A stretch of DNA of 64,000 nucleotides, taken from NCBI RefSeq assembly GCF_052056485.1, contig NZ_CP183948.1, positions 1,736,001-1,800,000 of the forward strand, read 5' to 3'. Under the pieces are notes generated by a model, which worked only from the letters and a program-made list of their open reading frames with translations, was not told the origin of the DNA and made no database searches. This DNA is from Paenibacillus_AQ nitricinens (GTDB lineage: Bacteria > Bacillota > Bacilli > Paenibacillales > Paenibacillaceae). This document shows, piece after piece, positions 40,109 through 48,962 of this stretch (positions within the stretch are counted from its first letter, which is position 1; every line of letters begins with the position of its first letter). Made by a program: the position numbers and the translations under genes.

Positions 40109-41794
40109 TTAAATCTTCAGGACTGCACCGTTACTTGCATTGGTAACCATTTTGGAATAGCGAGCCAGGTAACCAGTCTTAACTTTAGGCTCAAACTCTT
40201 TCCAGCCGGTACGGCGAACCGCCAAAACTTCTTCTTCAACCAGCAGTTCAATCTTACGGTTGTTCAGATCCAGTTCAATGATGTCTCCATCCTCAACAAA
40301 AGCGATTGGACCGCCTTCTGCAGCTTCTGGAGAGATATGACCGATGCTAATTCCGCGGGAAGCCCCCGAGAAACGTCCGTCTGTAATCAGACCGACCTTA
40401 GCACCAAGACCCATCCCCACGATTTGCGAAGTTGGAGCTAGCATTTCCGGCATTCCCGGTCCACCCTTTGGACCCTCATAACGGATAACGACTACATGGC
40501 CTTCTTTAACCTTACCGTTAGCGATACCTTCAAGTGCGGATTCTTGGGAGTCAAAGCAGATCGCAGGGCCTTTGTGATATCCACCAACAGAAGCATCTAC
40601 TGCACCTACTTTAATGATGGAACCTTCAGGAGCCAGGTTGCCGTATAGGACGGCGAGACCGCCTCTTTCGGAGTAAGGATTATCGATCTTATGAATAACG
40701 GAAGTATCTTGGATTTCATGTCCGATTACGTTCTCGGCTAATGTTTTGCCAGTAACCGTCATGCAGTCTCCGTACAGAGCACCTGGTTTCTTCAGCAATT
40801 CATTCAAGACGGCACTAACGCCGCCTGCGCGGTCCACATCTTCGATAAAAATATCGGATGCTGGAGCCAGCTTCGCCAAATAAGGAACACGGTTAGCCAC
40901 TTCGTTAATGCGTTCAAGCGGATAATCGATACCAGCTTCTTGAGCCAGGGCAAGGGTGTGCAGTACTGTGTTAGTAGAACCGCCCATTGCCATATCCAGT
41001 GCAAACGCGTTATCGAGTGATTCTTTAGTTACGATATCTCTTGGTTTAAGGTCTAACTTAATCAATTCCATCAGTTGAGTAGCGGATTTGCGAACAAAAT
41101 CTCTGCGCTCATCAGCTACAGCTAGGATGGTACCATTACCTGGCAATGCTATTCCAAGTGCCTCTGCCAAACAGTTCATGGAGTTGGCAGTGAACATTCC
41201 TGAACAAGATCCGCAGGTAGGACAACCGAATTGTTCTAATTCAAGCAACTCAGCATCATTGATTTTTCCGACTTGGTGAGCACCTACGCCCTCGAAAACG
41301 GAGGTAAGGGAGAGCTTATTTCCTTTACTGTCTACGCCGGCTTTCATTGGACCACCACTTACGAACATAGTTGGGATGTTGACACGCAATGCGCCCATCA
41401 TCATTCCCGGTGTAATTTTATCGCAGTTAGGGATGCAGACCATGCCATCGAACCAATGCGCGGAAACGACAGTTTCTAAGGAGTCAGCGATGATCTCGCG
41501 GCTTGGCAGGGAATAACGCATACCGATATGTCCCATTGCGATACCGTCATCAACACCGATCGTATTGAATTCGAAAGGAACGCCGCCAGCTTCACGAATC
41601 GCTTCCTTAACAATCTTACCGAACTCTTGAAGATGCACATGACCTGGAACAATATCAATATAGGAATTGCAGACCGCAATAAACGGCTTTCCGAAATCTT
41701 CTTCTTTTACTCCGGCTGCACGCAGGAGACTACGGTGTGGAGCACGGTCAAAGCCTTTTTTAATCATGTCTGAACGCATTTTCTTAGCTGCCAT
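40109..41794 (-). CDS. ilvD: Dihydroxy-acid dehydratase
   Basis: 561 residues, full length. It dehydrates dihydroxy-isovalerate and dihydroxy-methylvalerate in valine, leucine and isoleucine synthesis. Iron-sulfur ligands are visible in AVCNSYIDIVPGH, VCIPNCDKITPGM and QFGCPTCGSCSGMFTANSMN. The C-terminal GLITDGRFSGASRG motif with the catalytic serine is intact. It stands apart from other ilv genes here. A GGGGGG ribosome site lies ten bases before the ATG. Confidence 0.98.
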   Translation of the reverse strand: MAAKKMRSDMIKKGFDRAPHRSLLRAAGVKEEDFGKPFIAVCNSYIDIVPGHVHLQEFGKIVKEAIREAGGVPFEFNTIGVDDGIAMGHIGMRYSLPSREIIADSLETVVSAHWFDGMVCIPNCDKITPGMMMGALRVNIPTMFVSGGPMKAGVDSKGNKLSLTSVFEGVGAHQVGKINDAELLELEQFGCPTCGSCSGMFTANSMNCLAEALGIALPGNGTILAVADERRDFVRKSATQLMELIKLDLKPRDIVTKESLDNAFALDMAMGGSTNTVLHTLALAQEAGIDYPLERINEVANRVPYLAKLAPASDIFIEDVDRAGGVSAVLNELLKKPGALYGDCMTVTGKTLAENVIGHEIQDTSVIHKIDNPYSERGGLAVLYGNLAPEGSIIKVGAVDASVGGYHKGPAICFDSQESALEGIANGKVKEGHVVVIRYEGPKGGPGMPEMLAPTSQIVGMGLGAKVGLITDGRFSGASRGISIGHISPEAAEGGPIAFVEDGDIIELDLNNRKIELLVEEEVLAVRRTGWKEFEPKVKTGYLARYSKMVTNASNGAVLKI

Positions 41795-42079
41795 ATTGAC
41801 ATTTCCCCCCTAAATAAATTGCAATGAAATATAGTGTCGCATTAACGCAATGAACTCCAAAGACCTGCGTATATACGGTTTATAGAATGAACGGGGACGA
41901 GCTTCCTAGAGAAGAAGGGCGAAGCCGATTCTATAAAAAATGCCGCTGTTTTGGTATAAACGGTTCCCGCCTATAATGAACGGAGAAGTCATTGTTATTA
42001 GTGAGTCTATCACAAAGAGCACGTTTTTTCTACCGGACAATGTGAAGTTTCTCATGTGGAGACCGACTTTAAATAGTAT
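41795..42079 (-). other. Upstream region of ilvD
   Basis: No gene. I looked for a T-box (no GGGTGGNACCGCG on the minus strand), a leader peptide rich in branched-chain codons, and a terminator with antiterminator; none is visible. ATGAACGG occurs twice (about 41887 and 41978) beside similar flanks, meaning unknown. Confidence 0.4.
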
Positions 42080-42106
42080 AAAAAAACCTATCCACTAGGG
42101 GATAGG
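42080..42106 (-). terminator. Terminator of the acyltransferase gene
   Basis: Minus strand CCTATCCCC-TAGT-GGATAGG followed by TTTTTTT, directly behind the stop. Confidence 0.9.
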
Positions 42107-42110
42107 CCAC

Positions 42111-43151
42111 TTATAATGAGCGCCTTAAGGCAACACGATGCAGGGTGATCATCCATCCGACGGGGGGTTCAACAATAGGATGCATCAGCCGTTTTACACT
42201 TGGTTGGGCTAAGAGAATGGTCAGTAAGATTGCAGAAAGCACCAATAACATGGCACCTATAGAATGGTTGATATAAGAGTATACGCCAGAAACAGCGGCA
42301 AAACGAACGATAAATCCGTGAAGTAGAAAAACATATAACGTACGGGAGCCCCAGTCAGTCAGCCGGCTAAGCGAGTAAGGAATCCACCCCATAAACGCTA
42401 GTGCAGCAGTGATTTGTAGCCCGTAAACGCCCAGACGATAAATTCCTGCGTACCATTCTTGAAGACCAAGCTGCATGTAGGTCATACTTCCGTAAAGCCA
42501 GCCTATCGGCAAGTCTGATCCCCAAGATGCAAACAGAAGGAATAGAAGGATGGAGACTGCGGCAGCGGTAATTTTAATCCACTTTTGAAAAAAGCGAGAA
42601 AAGGACTGGAACGAAAAATGATAACCTAATACGAAGAATGGCAGGTAAACAAAAGTACGGCTAATGCTGAACCATACGCCATCAAGCTGTAGGTATCCAA
42701 CGGCAATTCCAGCGGCGACAGCAACAATGAATTGAGTGGCAGGCGCCCATTTACGCATCCCGATCATCAGTATACGCCAGAAGGCATGACTTGCCAGGAA
42801 CCATAAGAGCAAATAGGGGGCGAAAAAGGAATGATGGATACCCTGCACCTGATATATGGTGGCGTCCAGCACAGAGTAGAGGCTTTGAAAAATAATGTAC
42901 TGCAATCCGATTTGCATGATAATGCGACGGCCTTGTGTACCTTTAAGGGGTTTATTGGCAAAAAAACCTGTAACGAGCACGAAGAGCGGCATGTGAAAGC
43001 TGAAAATCCACATATATAAGTTATGCAAGCTGCTCATTGAGCCTATCAATGGTTCTATGGCGTTTCCAACGATTACAGTAACAATGAGAACAAAACGTAA
43101 ATTTAGAAAAAAAGTCTTTCCAGGCGTGTCTAGCGAGTTTCCCCCTACCAT
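42111..43151 (-). CDS. Acyltransferase family 3 membrane protein
   Basis: 346 residues, ten or so membrane helices. The start LRFVLIVTVIVGNAIEPL with SFHMPLFVLVTGFFANKP and, later, RTFVYLPFFVLGYHF mark the acyltransferase-3 family related to fucose-4-O-acetylases. It would acetylate a sugar of the envelope, taking acetyl from the cytoplasm. No SGNH domain is attached. GGGGGGAAG precedes the ATG. A cre-like site lies in the region shared with the divergent hydrolase gene. Confidence 0.85.
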   Translation of the reverse strand: MVGGNSLDTPGKTFFLNLRFVLIVTVIVGNAIEPLIGSMSSLHNLYMWIFSFHMPLFVLVTGFFANKPLKGTQGRRIIMQIGLQYIIFQSLYSVLDATIYQVQGIHHSFFAPYLLLWFLASHAFWRILMIGMRKWAPATQFIVAVAAGIAVGYLQLDGVWFSISRTFVYLPFFVLGYHFSFQSFSRFFQKWIKITAAAVSILLFLLFASWGSDLPIGWLYGSMTYMQLGLQEWYAGIYRLGVYGLQITAALAFMGWIPYSLSRLTDWGSRTLYVFLLHGFIVRFAAVSGVYSYINHSIGAMLLVLSAILLTILLAQPSVKRLMHPIVEPPVGWMITLHRVALRRSL

Positions 43152-43230
43152 GACTTCCCCCCAAAGATGCTTGATGCTTTAATTTTAAAATACAAGATTT
43201 TCTTCAATTGAATTGTGAATTAACTCACTA

Positions 43231-43245
43231 TTGAAAGCGTTGTCA
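43231..43245 (+). promoter_or_regulatory. cre-like (CcpA) site between divergent genes
   Basis: TTGAAAGCGTTGTCA fits the relaxed cre consensus WTGNAANCGNWNNCW at all positions. It lies 80 bp from the acyltransferase start and 93 bp from the hydrolase start. Confidence 0.45.
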
Positions 43246-43337
43246 TAAGTATCAAATGTGGCGATGTGTTGAAGGTTGTTAGAATAGTGGGTTTCTACTA
43301 TAATTTTCTTATATGCAGTAACATCCGGGAGTGGAGC

Positions 43338-44081
43338 ATGTTGAAGAAAAGAATAACTAAGCGTCGTATTGGTTTAATTGTAATAATCATTCTTGTTGTA
43401 GCCGGATTGCTGTTGTGGAGATATTTAACGCCGTATGCACCGGCTCAAGAAGCCGAAACTGCACTGATTTCAAGTGGTGGAGTTACCGTCGAACAGAATG
43501 ATAATTGGATCTCGTTCGAACCTTCCATCACTAAAGGCGCCTCGATTATATTTTATCCTGGGGCTTTGGTTAAACCGGAAGCTTATTCCCCTCTTGCGAA
43601 GAGCGTCGCTGCTGAAGGGCATCCCTTCTACATCGCCAAAATGCCGTTTAATTTAGCCGTAACCAAGGGTGATGCCGCAGAAGAGATCATTCGTGTGCAT
43701 CCGAAGCAGTCATTTGTGCTGGGTGGACATTCACTTGGGGGTGTTATGGCCTCACGTTACGCAATTCAGCATGCGGACCAGCTGGAAGGTGTGTTTTTCT
43801 TAGCCTCTTATCCAGATGACAAAGGAAGTCTGCGAGAGACTACTTTGTCAGTGTTGTCGGTTGTGGGTACTGAGGATCAAGTGATTGACAGAGACAGTTA
43901 CAACAAAGGCCGTTCCTATCTGCCAGATAACACAGTTTATAGTTCAATTATAGGTGGGAATCACGCTCAATTTGGCAGCTACGGGCCTCAGAAGGGGGAC
44001 GGTGAAGCCACAATATCTGAGGAAGAGCAGCAGAGTCGCACAGTAAGTGCCCTGTTGGATTGGCTGGGAAATCTGAGGTAG
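43338..44081 (+). CDS. Membrane-anchored alpha/beta hydrolase
   Basis: 247 residues. An N-terminal helix (RRIGLIVIIILVVAGLLLWR) after a basic start anchors or exports it. The hydrolase core has the nucleophile elbow VLGGHSLGGVMASRYA, the strand VLSVVGTEDQVIDRD with the acidic residue, and the histidine in IIGGNHAQFGSYG. The substrate is unknown. ATG 43338 is chosen because GGGAGTGGAG stands before it; the open frame starts earlier at 43266 without a ribosome site. The next gene (HAD) begins 34 bases later and is probably co-transcribed. Confidence 0.85.
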   Translation: MLKKRITKRRIGLIVIIILVVAGLLLWRYLTPYAPAQEAETALISSGGVTVEQNDNWISFEPSITKGASIIFYPGALVKPEAYSPLAKSVAAEGHPFYIAKMPFNLAVTKGDAAEEIIRVHPKQSFVLGGHSLGGVMASRYAIQHADQLEGVFFLASYPDDKGSLRETTLSVLSVVGTEDQVIDRDSYNKGRSYLPDNTVYSSIIGGNHAQFGSYGPQKGDGEATISEEEQQSRTVSALLDWLGNLR

Positions 44082-44115
44082 CTATGGCTCATTCAACAGA
44101 GGGAGGAAACAATTC

Positions 44116-44880
44116 ATGCCAGTATTACACATTAAAGATGAATGCGTTCCCTGCACCGGAATATTGTTCGATAAAGACGGGACGTTATTGGATCTATTAG
44201 CCACTTGGGGGAATTGGGCCGAGCTTGTACTGTGTGGAATGGAAAATCAGCTTGCGATTATGGAAACCGATTTTATCGTGGATCGGAGTAAAGTGCTGGG
44301 TACCCAGCATGATGCTGCAGGAAAGCTGATTGGTTATGATCCGGCAGGGCCGCTCACCATGGCTACAGAAGAAGAAAGTTATGGTGTGCTTGCATGGCAG
44401 CTGTATGCTGCGGGTGTTCCTTGGAATGAAGCGTTGACCCGTGTAAAGAGTATAGCTAAGGACGCTATGTATGAATTACGCAAACGCCGCACGGCACAAC
44501 CCCTGGAAGGGCTTCTTCCTTTTCTGGAACAGTGCGCGGCTGCATCACTCAAGCTAGGGGTGGTTACCTCAGATGGCGCAAAGACCACTCAGGAGCATCT
44601 GGATTGGCTTGGTATTGCTCATTACTTCCATTCGGTAGTTACAAGAGACAGAGTATTAAACGGAAAACCCGCACCTGAAATGGCTGAATTAGCCTGCCGG
44701 GAGCTTGGGCTGTCTCCTGAAGTGACGATTATAATTGGTGACAGTAATGCAGATATGCAATTGGGTAAAGGTGCAGGCTTACGCCTCGCCGTTGGAATCT
44801 CCAACATGGGTGATGGGAATCACTTGATTGACGCAGATGTGATTATTTCTAGCTTTAATGAGCTAAGGATCACCTACTGA
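44116..44880 (+). CDS. HAD superfamily phosphatase
   Basis: 254 residues. Motif I is ILFDKDGTLLD with the nucleophile D19 and acid D21; motif II is LGVVTSDGAKTTQEHL; motif III the lysine in RVLNGKPAPEM; motif IV GDSNADMQLGKGAGL. A helical cap lies between motifs I and II. It resembles phosphoglycolate phosphatase-like enzymes that act on small phosphate esters; the true substrate is not predictable. GAGGGAGG lies before the ATG. It lies between the hydrolase gene and the sirtuin gene. Confidence 0.9.
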   Translation: MPVLHIKDECVPCTGILFDKDGTLLDLLATWGNWAELVLCGMENQLAIMETDFIVDRSKVLGTQHDAAGKLIGYDPAGPLTMATEEESYGVLAWQLYAAGVPWNEALTRVKSIAKDAMYELRKRRTAQPLEGLLPFLEQCAAASLKLGVVTSDGAKTTQEHLDWLGIAHYFHSVVTRDRVLNGKPAPEMAELACRELGLSPEVTIIIGDSNADMQLGKGAGLRLAVGISNMGDGNHLIDADVIISSFNELRITY

Positions 44881-44914
44881 TCAGCATACTAATGGAAAGG
44901 ATGTGCTACAACAA

Positions 44915-45655
44915 ATGGATCAATTGCAGACACTTGCTTCTTGGATTAAAGACAGTGACAACATCGTTTTTTTCGGAGGGGCAGGTACATCAACCGAGAG
45001 TGGGATTCCGGATTTCCGCTCGGCAGCAGGATTATACCAGACTCAGCACAATTCACCTTATTCGCCTGAAGTGATGCTGAGCCGTACTTTTTTTATGTCC
45101 TCACCGGACATTTTTTTTGATTTTTACCGTAGTAAAATGCTTCATCCTGATGCTCGTCCAAATGGCGCGCATCAGCTGCTTGCAGAATTGGAACGGCAGG
45201 GCAAGCTTAAGGCAGTGATTACGCAAAATATTGATGGCTTACACCAGCTGGCGGGTAGCCAAAAGGTACTTGAGCTGCATGGTTCCATTCATCGTAACTA
45301 TTGCATGGACTGCTCACGTTATTACGGGCTGGATCAGCTTCTGGGTACCACTGAGATCGTCCCTCACTGCCCCGACTGTGGTGGCATTATCAAACCAGAT
45401 GTTGTGCTTTATGAAGAAGAACTGGACCACTCGTTGCTGATTAGTTCTGTCGAAGCGATAGCCGCTGCAGATATGCTAATTATTGGTGGAACTTCTCTTA
45501 CAGTTCAGCCTGCGGCTAGTCTGGTCACTTATTTTCGGGGCAAACGCACGGTGCTGCTGAATGGGGACCCCACCCCTTTTGATGATCAAGCTGATCTTTT
45601 GATTACAGACCGGATTGGGAAAGTACTTGGCAGTGTAAAGGATATGCTTGGCTAG
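44915..45655 (+). CDS. NAD-dependent protein deacylase (sirtuin)
   Basis: 246 residues. It removes acyl groups from protein lysines using NAD. Motifs: FFGGAGTSTESGIPDFRSAA for NAD binding, VITQNIDGLHQLAG, the catalytic histidine in ELHGSIH, and a four-cysteine zinc site (YCMDC, CPDCGG). IIGGTSLTVQPAASL closes the fold. The start is not certain: ATG 44915 sits 14 bases from GGAAAGG, while GTG 44903 is only two bases from it. Orthologues are often named SrtN or CobB. Confidence 0.93.
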   Translation: MDQLQTLASWIKDSDNIVFFGGAGTSTESGIPDFRSAAGLYQTQHNSPYSPEVMLSRTFFMSSPDIFFDFYRSKMLHPDARPNGAHQLLAELERQGKLKAVITQNIDGLHQLAGSQKVLELHGSIHRNYCMDCSRYYGLDQLLGTTEIVPHCPDCGGIIKPDVVLYEEELDHSLLISSVEAIAAADMLIIGGTSLTVQPAASLVTYFRGKRTVLLNGDPTPFDDQADLLITDRIGKVLGSVKDMLG

Positions 45656-45754
45656 AGGTTCTCATGGCTTGTCTTTTGTCAGATTATTATTGCGCTCAGA
45701 AGTTTAAAGATAAGGAAGAACGAAGTAGCGCGCAATGAGAGGCAGGGATAAGCA

Positions 45755-46759
45755 ATGGTATATGTAGCAAGTGATGAACGGTATGTTGAGATGTGTTATA
45801 ACCGTTGCGGGAACTCAGGTCTTAAGCTTCCGGCAATCTCATTAGGACTATGGCAGAATTTTGGTGGAATTGATCCTTACGAGAATGGCCGAGAAATGAT
45901 CACCCGTGCCTTTGATCTTGGAATTACTCATTTTGATCTGGCCAACAACTATGGACCACCAGCAGGTTCAGCAGAAGATCTGTTTGGAAAAGTGCTTGCT
46001 AGTGATATGGCTCCATATCGAGATGAAATGGTAATTTCAACGAAAGCAGGGTATAACATGTGGCCCGGCCCTTATGGAGAATGGGGTTCGCGTAAATATA
46101 TGCTGGCCAGTCTGGATCAGAGTCTGAAGCGGCTGGGCCTAGATTATGTTGATATCTATTATTCGCACCGGCCGGACCCGGAAACACCTCTTGAAGAAAC
46201 CATGCAGGCGCTTGACCATGCTGTCCGTTCCGGCAAAGCTCTGTATATAGGATTATCTAACTATACCGCGGAGCAGACGCTCGAATCGATTAGAATTCTG
46301 AATAGTTTAGGAACACCGCTCTTAATTCATCAGCCTAGTTATTCTATGCTCGATCGCTGGATTGAGGGTAGTTTACAGGATGTGCTGGAACAGAGCGGAG
46401 TTGGCAGTATCGCTTTTACACCTTTGGCTCAAGGATTGTTAACCAATAAGTATTTAAATGGAATCCCAGAAGGATCAAGAGCGGCCAAACCCTCTGCTGC
46501 GTTAAATGAAAGCCGGATAACACCGGATGTGAAGCGCAAGATCCACGCGTTAAATCAGCTTGCTGTTTCAAGAGGCCAGAGTTTAGCGCAGCTTGCACTA
46601 GCTTGGACACTACGTGATGGGAGGATTACTTCTGCATTGATAGGGGCTAGCAGAATTAGTCAGATTGAAGAGAATATAGCTGCACTTCAGCATTTGGAGT
46701 TCTCGCAGGCAGAATTGGATCGCATTGAGACTATTCTTCAAACGGAGAATGGAACTTGA
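45755..46759 (+). CDS. Aldo/keto reductase, YghZ/Gpr-like
   Basis: 334 residues. It reduces aldehydes with NADPH. The tetrad is visible: D and Y in THFDLANNYGPPAG, K in VISTKAGYNMWPGPYGEWG, H in YYSHRPDPETPLEE. The PAGSAEDLFGKVL and SRKYMLASLDQSLKRLGLDY segments match the subgroup that reduces L-glyceraldehyde-3-phosphate (YghZ), also like potassium-channel beta subunits. The start ATG follows GGCAGGGAT. The exact substrate is inferred. Confidence 0.9.
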   Translation: MVYVASDERYVEMCYNRCGNSGLKLPAISLGLWQNFGGIDPYENGREMITRAFDLGITHFDLANNYGPPAGSAEDLFGKVLASDMAPYRDEMVISTKAGYNMWPGPYGEWGSRKYMLASLDQSLKRLGLDYVDIYYSHRPDPETPLEETMQALDHAVRSGKALYIGLSNYTAEQTLESIRILNSLGTPLLIHQPSYSMLDRWIEGSLQDVLEQSGVGSIAFTPLAQGLLTNKYLNGIPEGSRAAKPSAALNESRITPDVKRKIHALNQLAVSRGQSLAQLALAWTLRDGRITSALIGASRISQIEENIAALQHLEFSQAELDRIETILQTENGT

Positions 46760-46791
46760 TGAAGACGCGGGTGAAGGGATGAGCGACATCA

Positions 46792-47790
46792 ATGGAGTTG
46801 CTTCAAGATGAGAACAAGGTGAAAGAGTGGGCCGAAGCCAACTCGGGATCTATAGGCTTAAACAGGTCGAAGATTGAGGCTAAGTATATTTGGAATCCTG
46901 GAGGGTTTGTAAACCAATCTTATCGCATAACGGATGGTCAATCCTCTCGTCATTTAAAACTCTCGCAAGTACAAAAAGCAGCAGGACTTAAACAGTGGGT
47001 TAAGATCAGTGAACATTTGACTTATAATTACAATTCACCACGGTTGATTAGGGAGATTACACAAGAAATAACCTCTGGTTATTCTTATGGTTTAGTGTTT
47101 GATTTTATCGAAGGTAAACCATTAAGCTCCATTTCCGATCCACTGCCAGTGATTGAAAAGGTTCTGAGGTCACTTCATCAATTACATGGGGATAAAGAGA
47201 TTAGGCTGGCAGTTGCAAGTGAAGATAAGAACTACAACTATGCCGCCGCATTTACTGACGAATACATCAATCGATTTGAAGAAGATCTGCAAATTATTAG
47301 AGCGGAGAAGCATTTGCTAGACTTCGTAACGGCGGACACTTTAGAATGGTTCGATACAGAAGTGGAAGCTTTGAGAATAATGGTTAGTCAGCACCCTTCT
47401 TTTCAGAGAAAGGCGTCCGACATCGTACACAATGATGTGAATTGGCAGAATATCTTAGTCAATGATCCTAATGAATTTTGGATCATTGATTGGGATGACC
47501 TAACGGTATTTGGAGACGCTGCCATGGATTATTCCGTACTACTTTGGCCGCTCTATAAATCAAAAGATTGGACTTACTGTAGAGATCTGGTTATTGATTT
47601 AGCAGGCATTGCAATAATGGAACGGATTGAGTTTTATTTTAGAGCGAAGCTTCTTGATGATGTGATTGATGTTCTCGCTGACTATGTGGATGCGGAGCAT
47701 GTGCCAGAACTGAAAGAAATGGCTCAGAAAAGGGCGAAAGAGATACATCTACGAGCTTACCCTGAATATCTGAATCAATATGCAAAATAA
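46792..47790 (+). CDS. Aminoglycoside phosphotransferase-like kinase
   Basis: 332 residues. The APH/choline-kinase fold is shown by the catalytic loop IVHNDVNWQNILVND and the metal site EFWIIDWDDLTVFGDAAMDY. The N-lobe has NPGGFVNQSYRITDG. Members phosphorylate aminoglycosides, choline, homoserine or sugars; this one lacks signs of a true resistance enzyme, so substrate is unknown. It begins 32 bases after the reductase gene, possibly one transcript, and ends at a large shared terminator. Confidence 0.8.
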   Translation: MELLQDENKVKEWAEANSGSIGLNRSKIEAKYIWNPGGFVNQSYRITDGQSSRHLKLSQVQKAAGLKQWVKISEHLTYNYNSPRLIREITQEITSGYSYGLVFDFIEGKPLSSISDPLPVIEKVLRSLHQLHGDKEIRLAVASEDKNYNYAAAFTDEYINRFEEDLQIIRAEKHLLDFVTADTLEWFDTEVEALRIMVSQHPSFQRKASDIVHNDVNWQNILVNDPNEFWIIDWDDLTVFGDAAMDYSVLLWPLYKSKDWTYCRDLVIDLAGIAIMERIEFYFRAKLLDDVIDVLADYVDAEHVPELKEMAQKRAKEIHLRAYPEYLNQYAK

Positions 47791-47815
47791 CCGCAGCAAA
47801 CTGAAAGATCAGCTT

Positions 47816-47866
47816 AAAAAAAGGGATTCACATATTGGACTTGCCTAATATGTGAATCCCTTTTTT
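47816..47866. terminator. Bidirectional terminator
   Basis: AAGGGATTCACATATT pairs perfectly with AATATGTGAATCCCTT, with A and T runs on both flanks. It serves the kinase gene and the AraC gene. Confidence 0.93.
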
Positions 47867-47877
47867 AAGGCTATCCC

Positions 47878-48744
47878 TTACTCATTTGTCTTTTTTACAT
47901 GTCTAGTCGTTGTGAGACGGTAAGCGGTGGGTGACTGAGCACAAAACCGTTTGAATTGGCGTGAGAAGTATAAAGCATCGGTGAGCCCTACGGATGCTGC
48001 TACCTGTTCCACGGACAGCTCGGGCCGTTCACGCAGCAGCTGTCTGGATTTTTCAATGCGCAGCTTCAGCAGGTAGGTCACCGGAGATAATCCGGTCTCT
48101 TGCTTAAATACACGGGATAGATAAGCCCGGTTATAGCCAAGAGTATCACACATTTGTTCAATGGATACTGGATGAGCATATTGGGAGGCCATGTAGTGGA
48201 TCATTTGCTTCACAGTACGCTTAACCTGTGATTCAGCTCCAGGAAGACGGGAGAAGGAAGAGAGTAAATCTGCAGCTTCACCTACAATGAGATAAAGATA
48301 CCCTAGAGAAGTCAGGTGGGCACTTTCTTTGTTTGCTTTGAAGGCTTGCATGATACTGGAAAGGGCACCTGGGATGACGCTATCACCTGTTGTAGTCACC
48401 ACAGGTTTTTGAGGTGTAAAGCCTGTCTGCAGCACAAGGCTATCAGCCTCACTCCCTGTAAAAGCTGCCCAGCGATAGCACCAGGGCTGATCTTTATCCG
48501 AAATATAACTGACCAGCTGTCCTGGATGAATAAGGAAGAAGTCACCTTTTTCCAGTGCATATTGATGATGTTCAGTACGGAAAACCCCTGAGCCAGACTC
48601 AATAAAGTGAAGTAAATAATAATCGTAAATCTTAGGGCCAGCTTGATGCATAGGAATCGTCTGACTCTGACCAGCAAACAGTACATGGAGATTTTGTTTA
48701 TCGTAATACACGGGATTAGATCCTACGGAATAAGTATGCTCCAT
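47878..48744 (-). CDS. AraC family transcriptional regulator, likely of the gal operon
   Basis: 288 residues. The N-terminal cupin sensor (YYLLHFIESGSGVFRTEHHQ; LEKGDFFLIHPGQLVSYISD) resembles that of arabinose- and galactose-sensing regulators. The C-terminal part has two helix-turn-helix units (SIEQMCDTLGYNRAYLSRVF; SVEQVAASVGLTDALYFSRQ) and the SPTAYR signature. It is transcribed away from galK, 200 bp apart, so control of galKET is the natural guess; activation by galactose is inferred only. Confidence 0.93.
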   Translation of the reverse strand: MEHTYSVGSNPVYYDKQNLHVLFAGQSQTIPMHQAGPKIYDYYLLHFIESGSGVFRTEHHQYALEKGDFFLIHPGQLVSYISDKDQPWCYRWAAFTGSEADSLVLQTGFTPQKPVVTTTGDSVIPGALSSIMQAFKANKESAHLTSLGYLYLIVGEAADLLSSFSRLPGAESQVKRTVKQMIHYMASQYAHPVSIEQMCDTLGYNRAYLSRVFKQETGLSPVTYLLKLRIEKSRQLLRERPELSVEQVAASVGLTDALYFSRQFKRFCAQSPTAYRLTTTRHVKKTNE

Positions 48745-48796
48745 TTGAGACAGCCTTTCTTGTGTTGTTGTAATTTTATGGCTTATAGTTTAAGGT

Positions 48797-48897
48797 GTGT
48801 TAATTATTTGTGTAATTATTATATTATGGGAAGTCACATTTATCCATACATTACACACATGATTGCATTATCAGAGGATGACTGATTCTATTATAAT
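48797..48897. promoter_or_regulatory. Control region between the AraC gene and galK
   Basis: GTGTTAATTATTT and GTGTAATTATTAT lie in tandem (48797-48822, period 13), and ATTACACACA (48850-48859) is their inverse. TATAAT at 48892-48897 is the likely galK -10; the expected -35 position has no good match, which fits an activator-dependent promoter. Confidence 0.5.
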
Positions 48898-48962
48898 GAA
48901 TACATAAAGAACGCTTTACTAATTCCCACTGGCTGAAGCAGCGAAAGGATGGAGTGGCATTA

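Noticed and set aside
41795..42079. T-box or leader attenuator before ilvD
   Set aside because: No T-box core sequence and no terminator or branched-chain leader peptide on the minus strand.
46792..47790. Aminoglycoside resistance gene
   Set aside because: The kinase fold is shared with many metabolic kinases, and nothing points to antibiotic substrates or to a mobile context.
48905..48922. cre site before galK (AAAGAACGCTTTAC)
   Set aside because: Only the central AACGCTT fits; several fixed positions of the consensus are wrong in both orientations.
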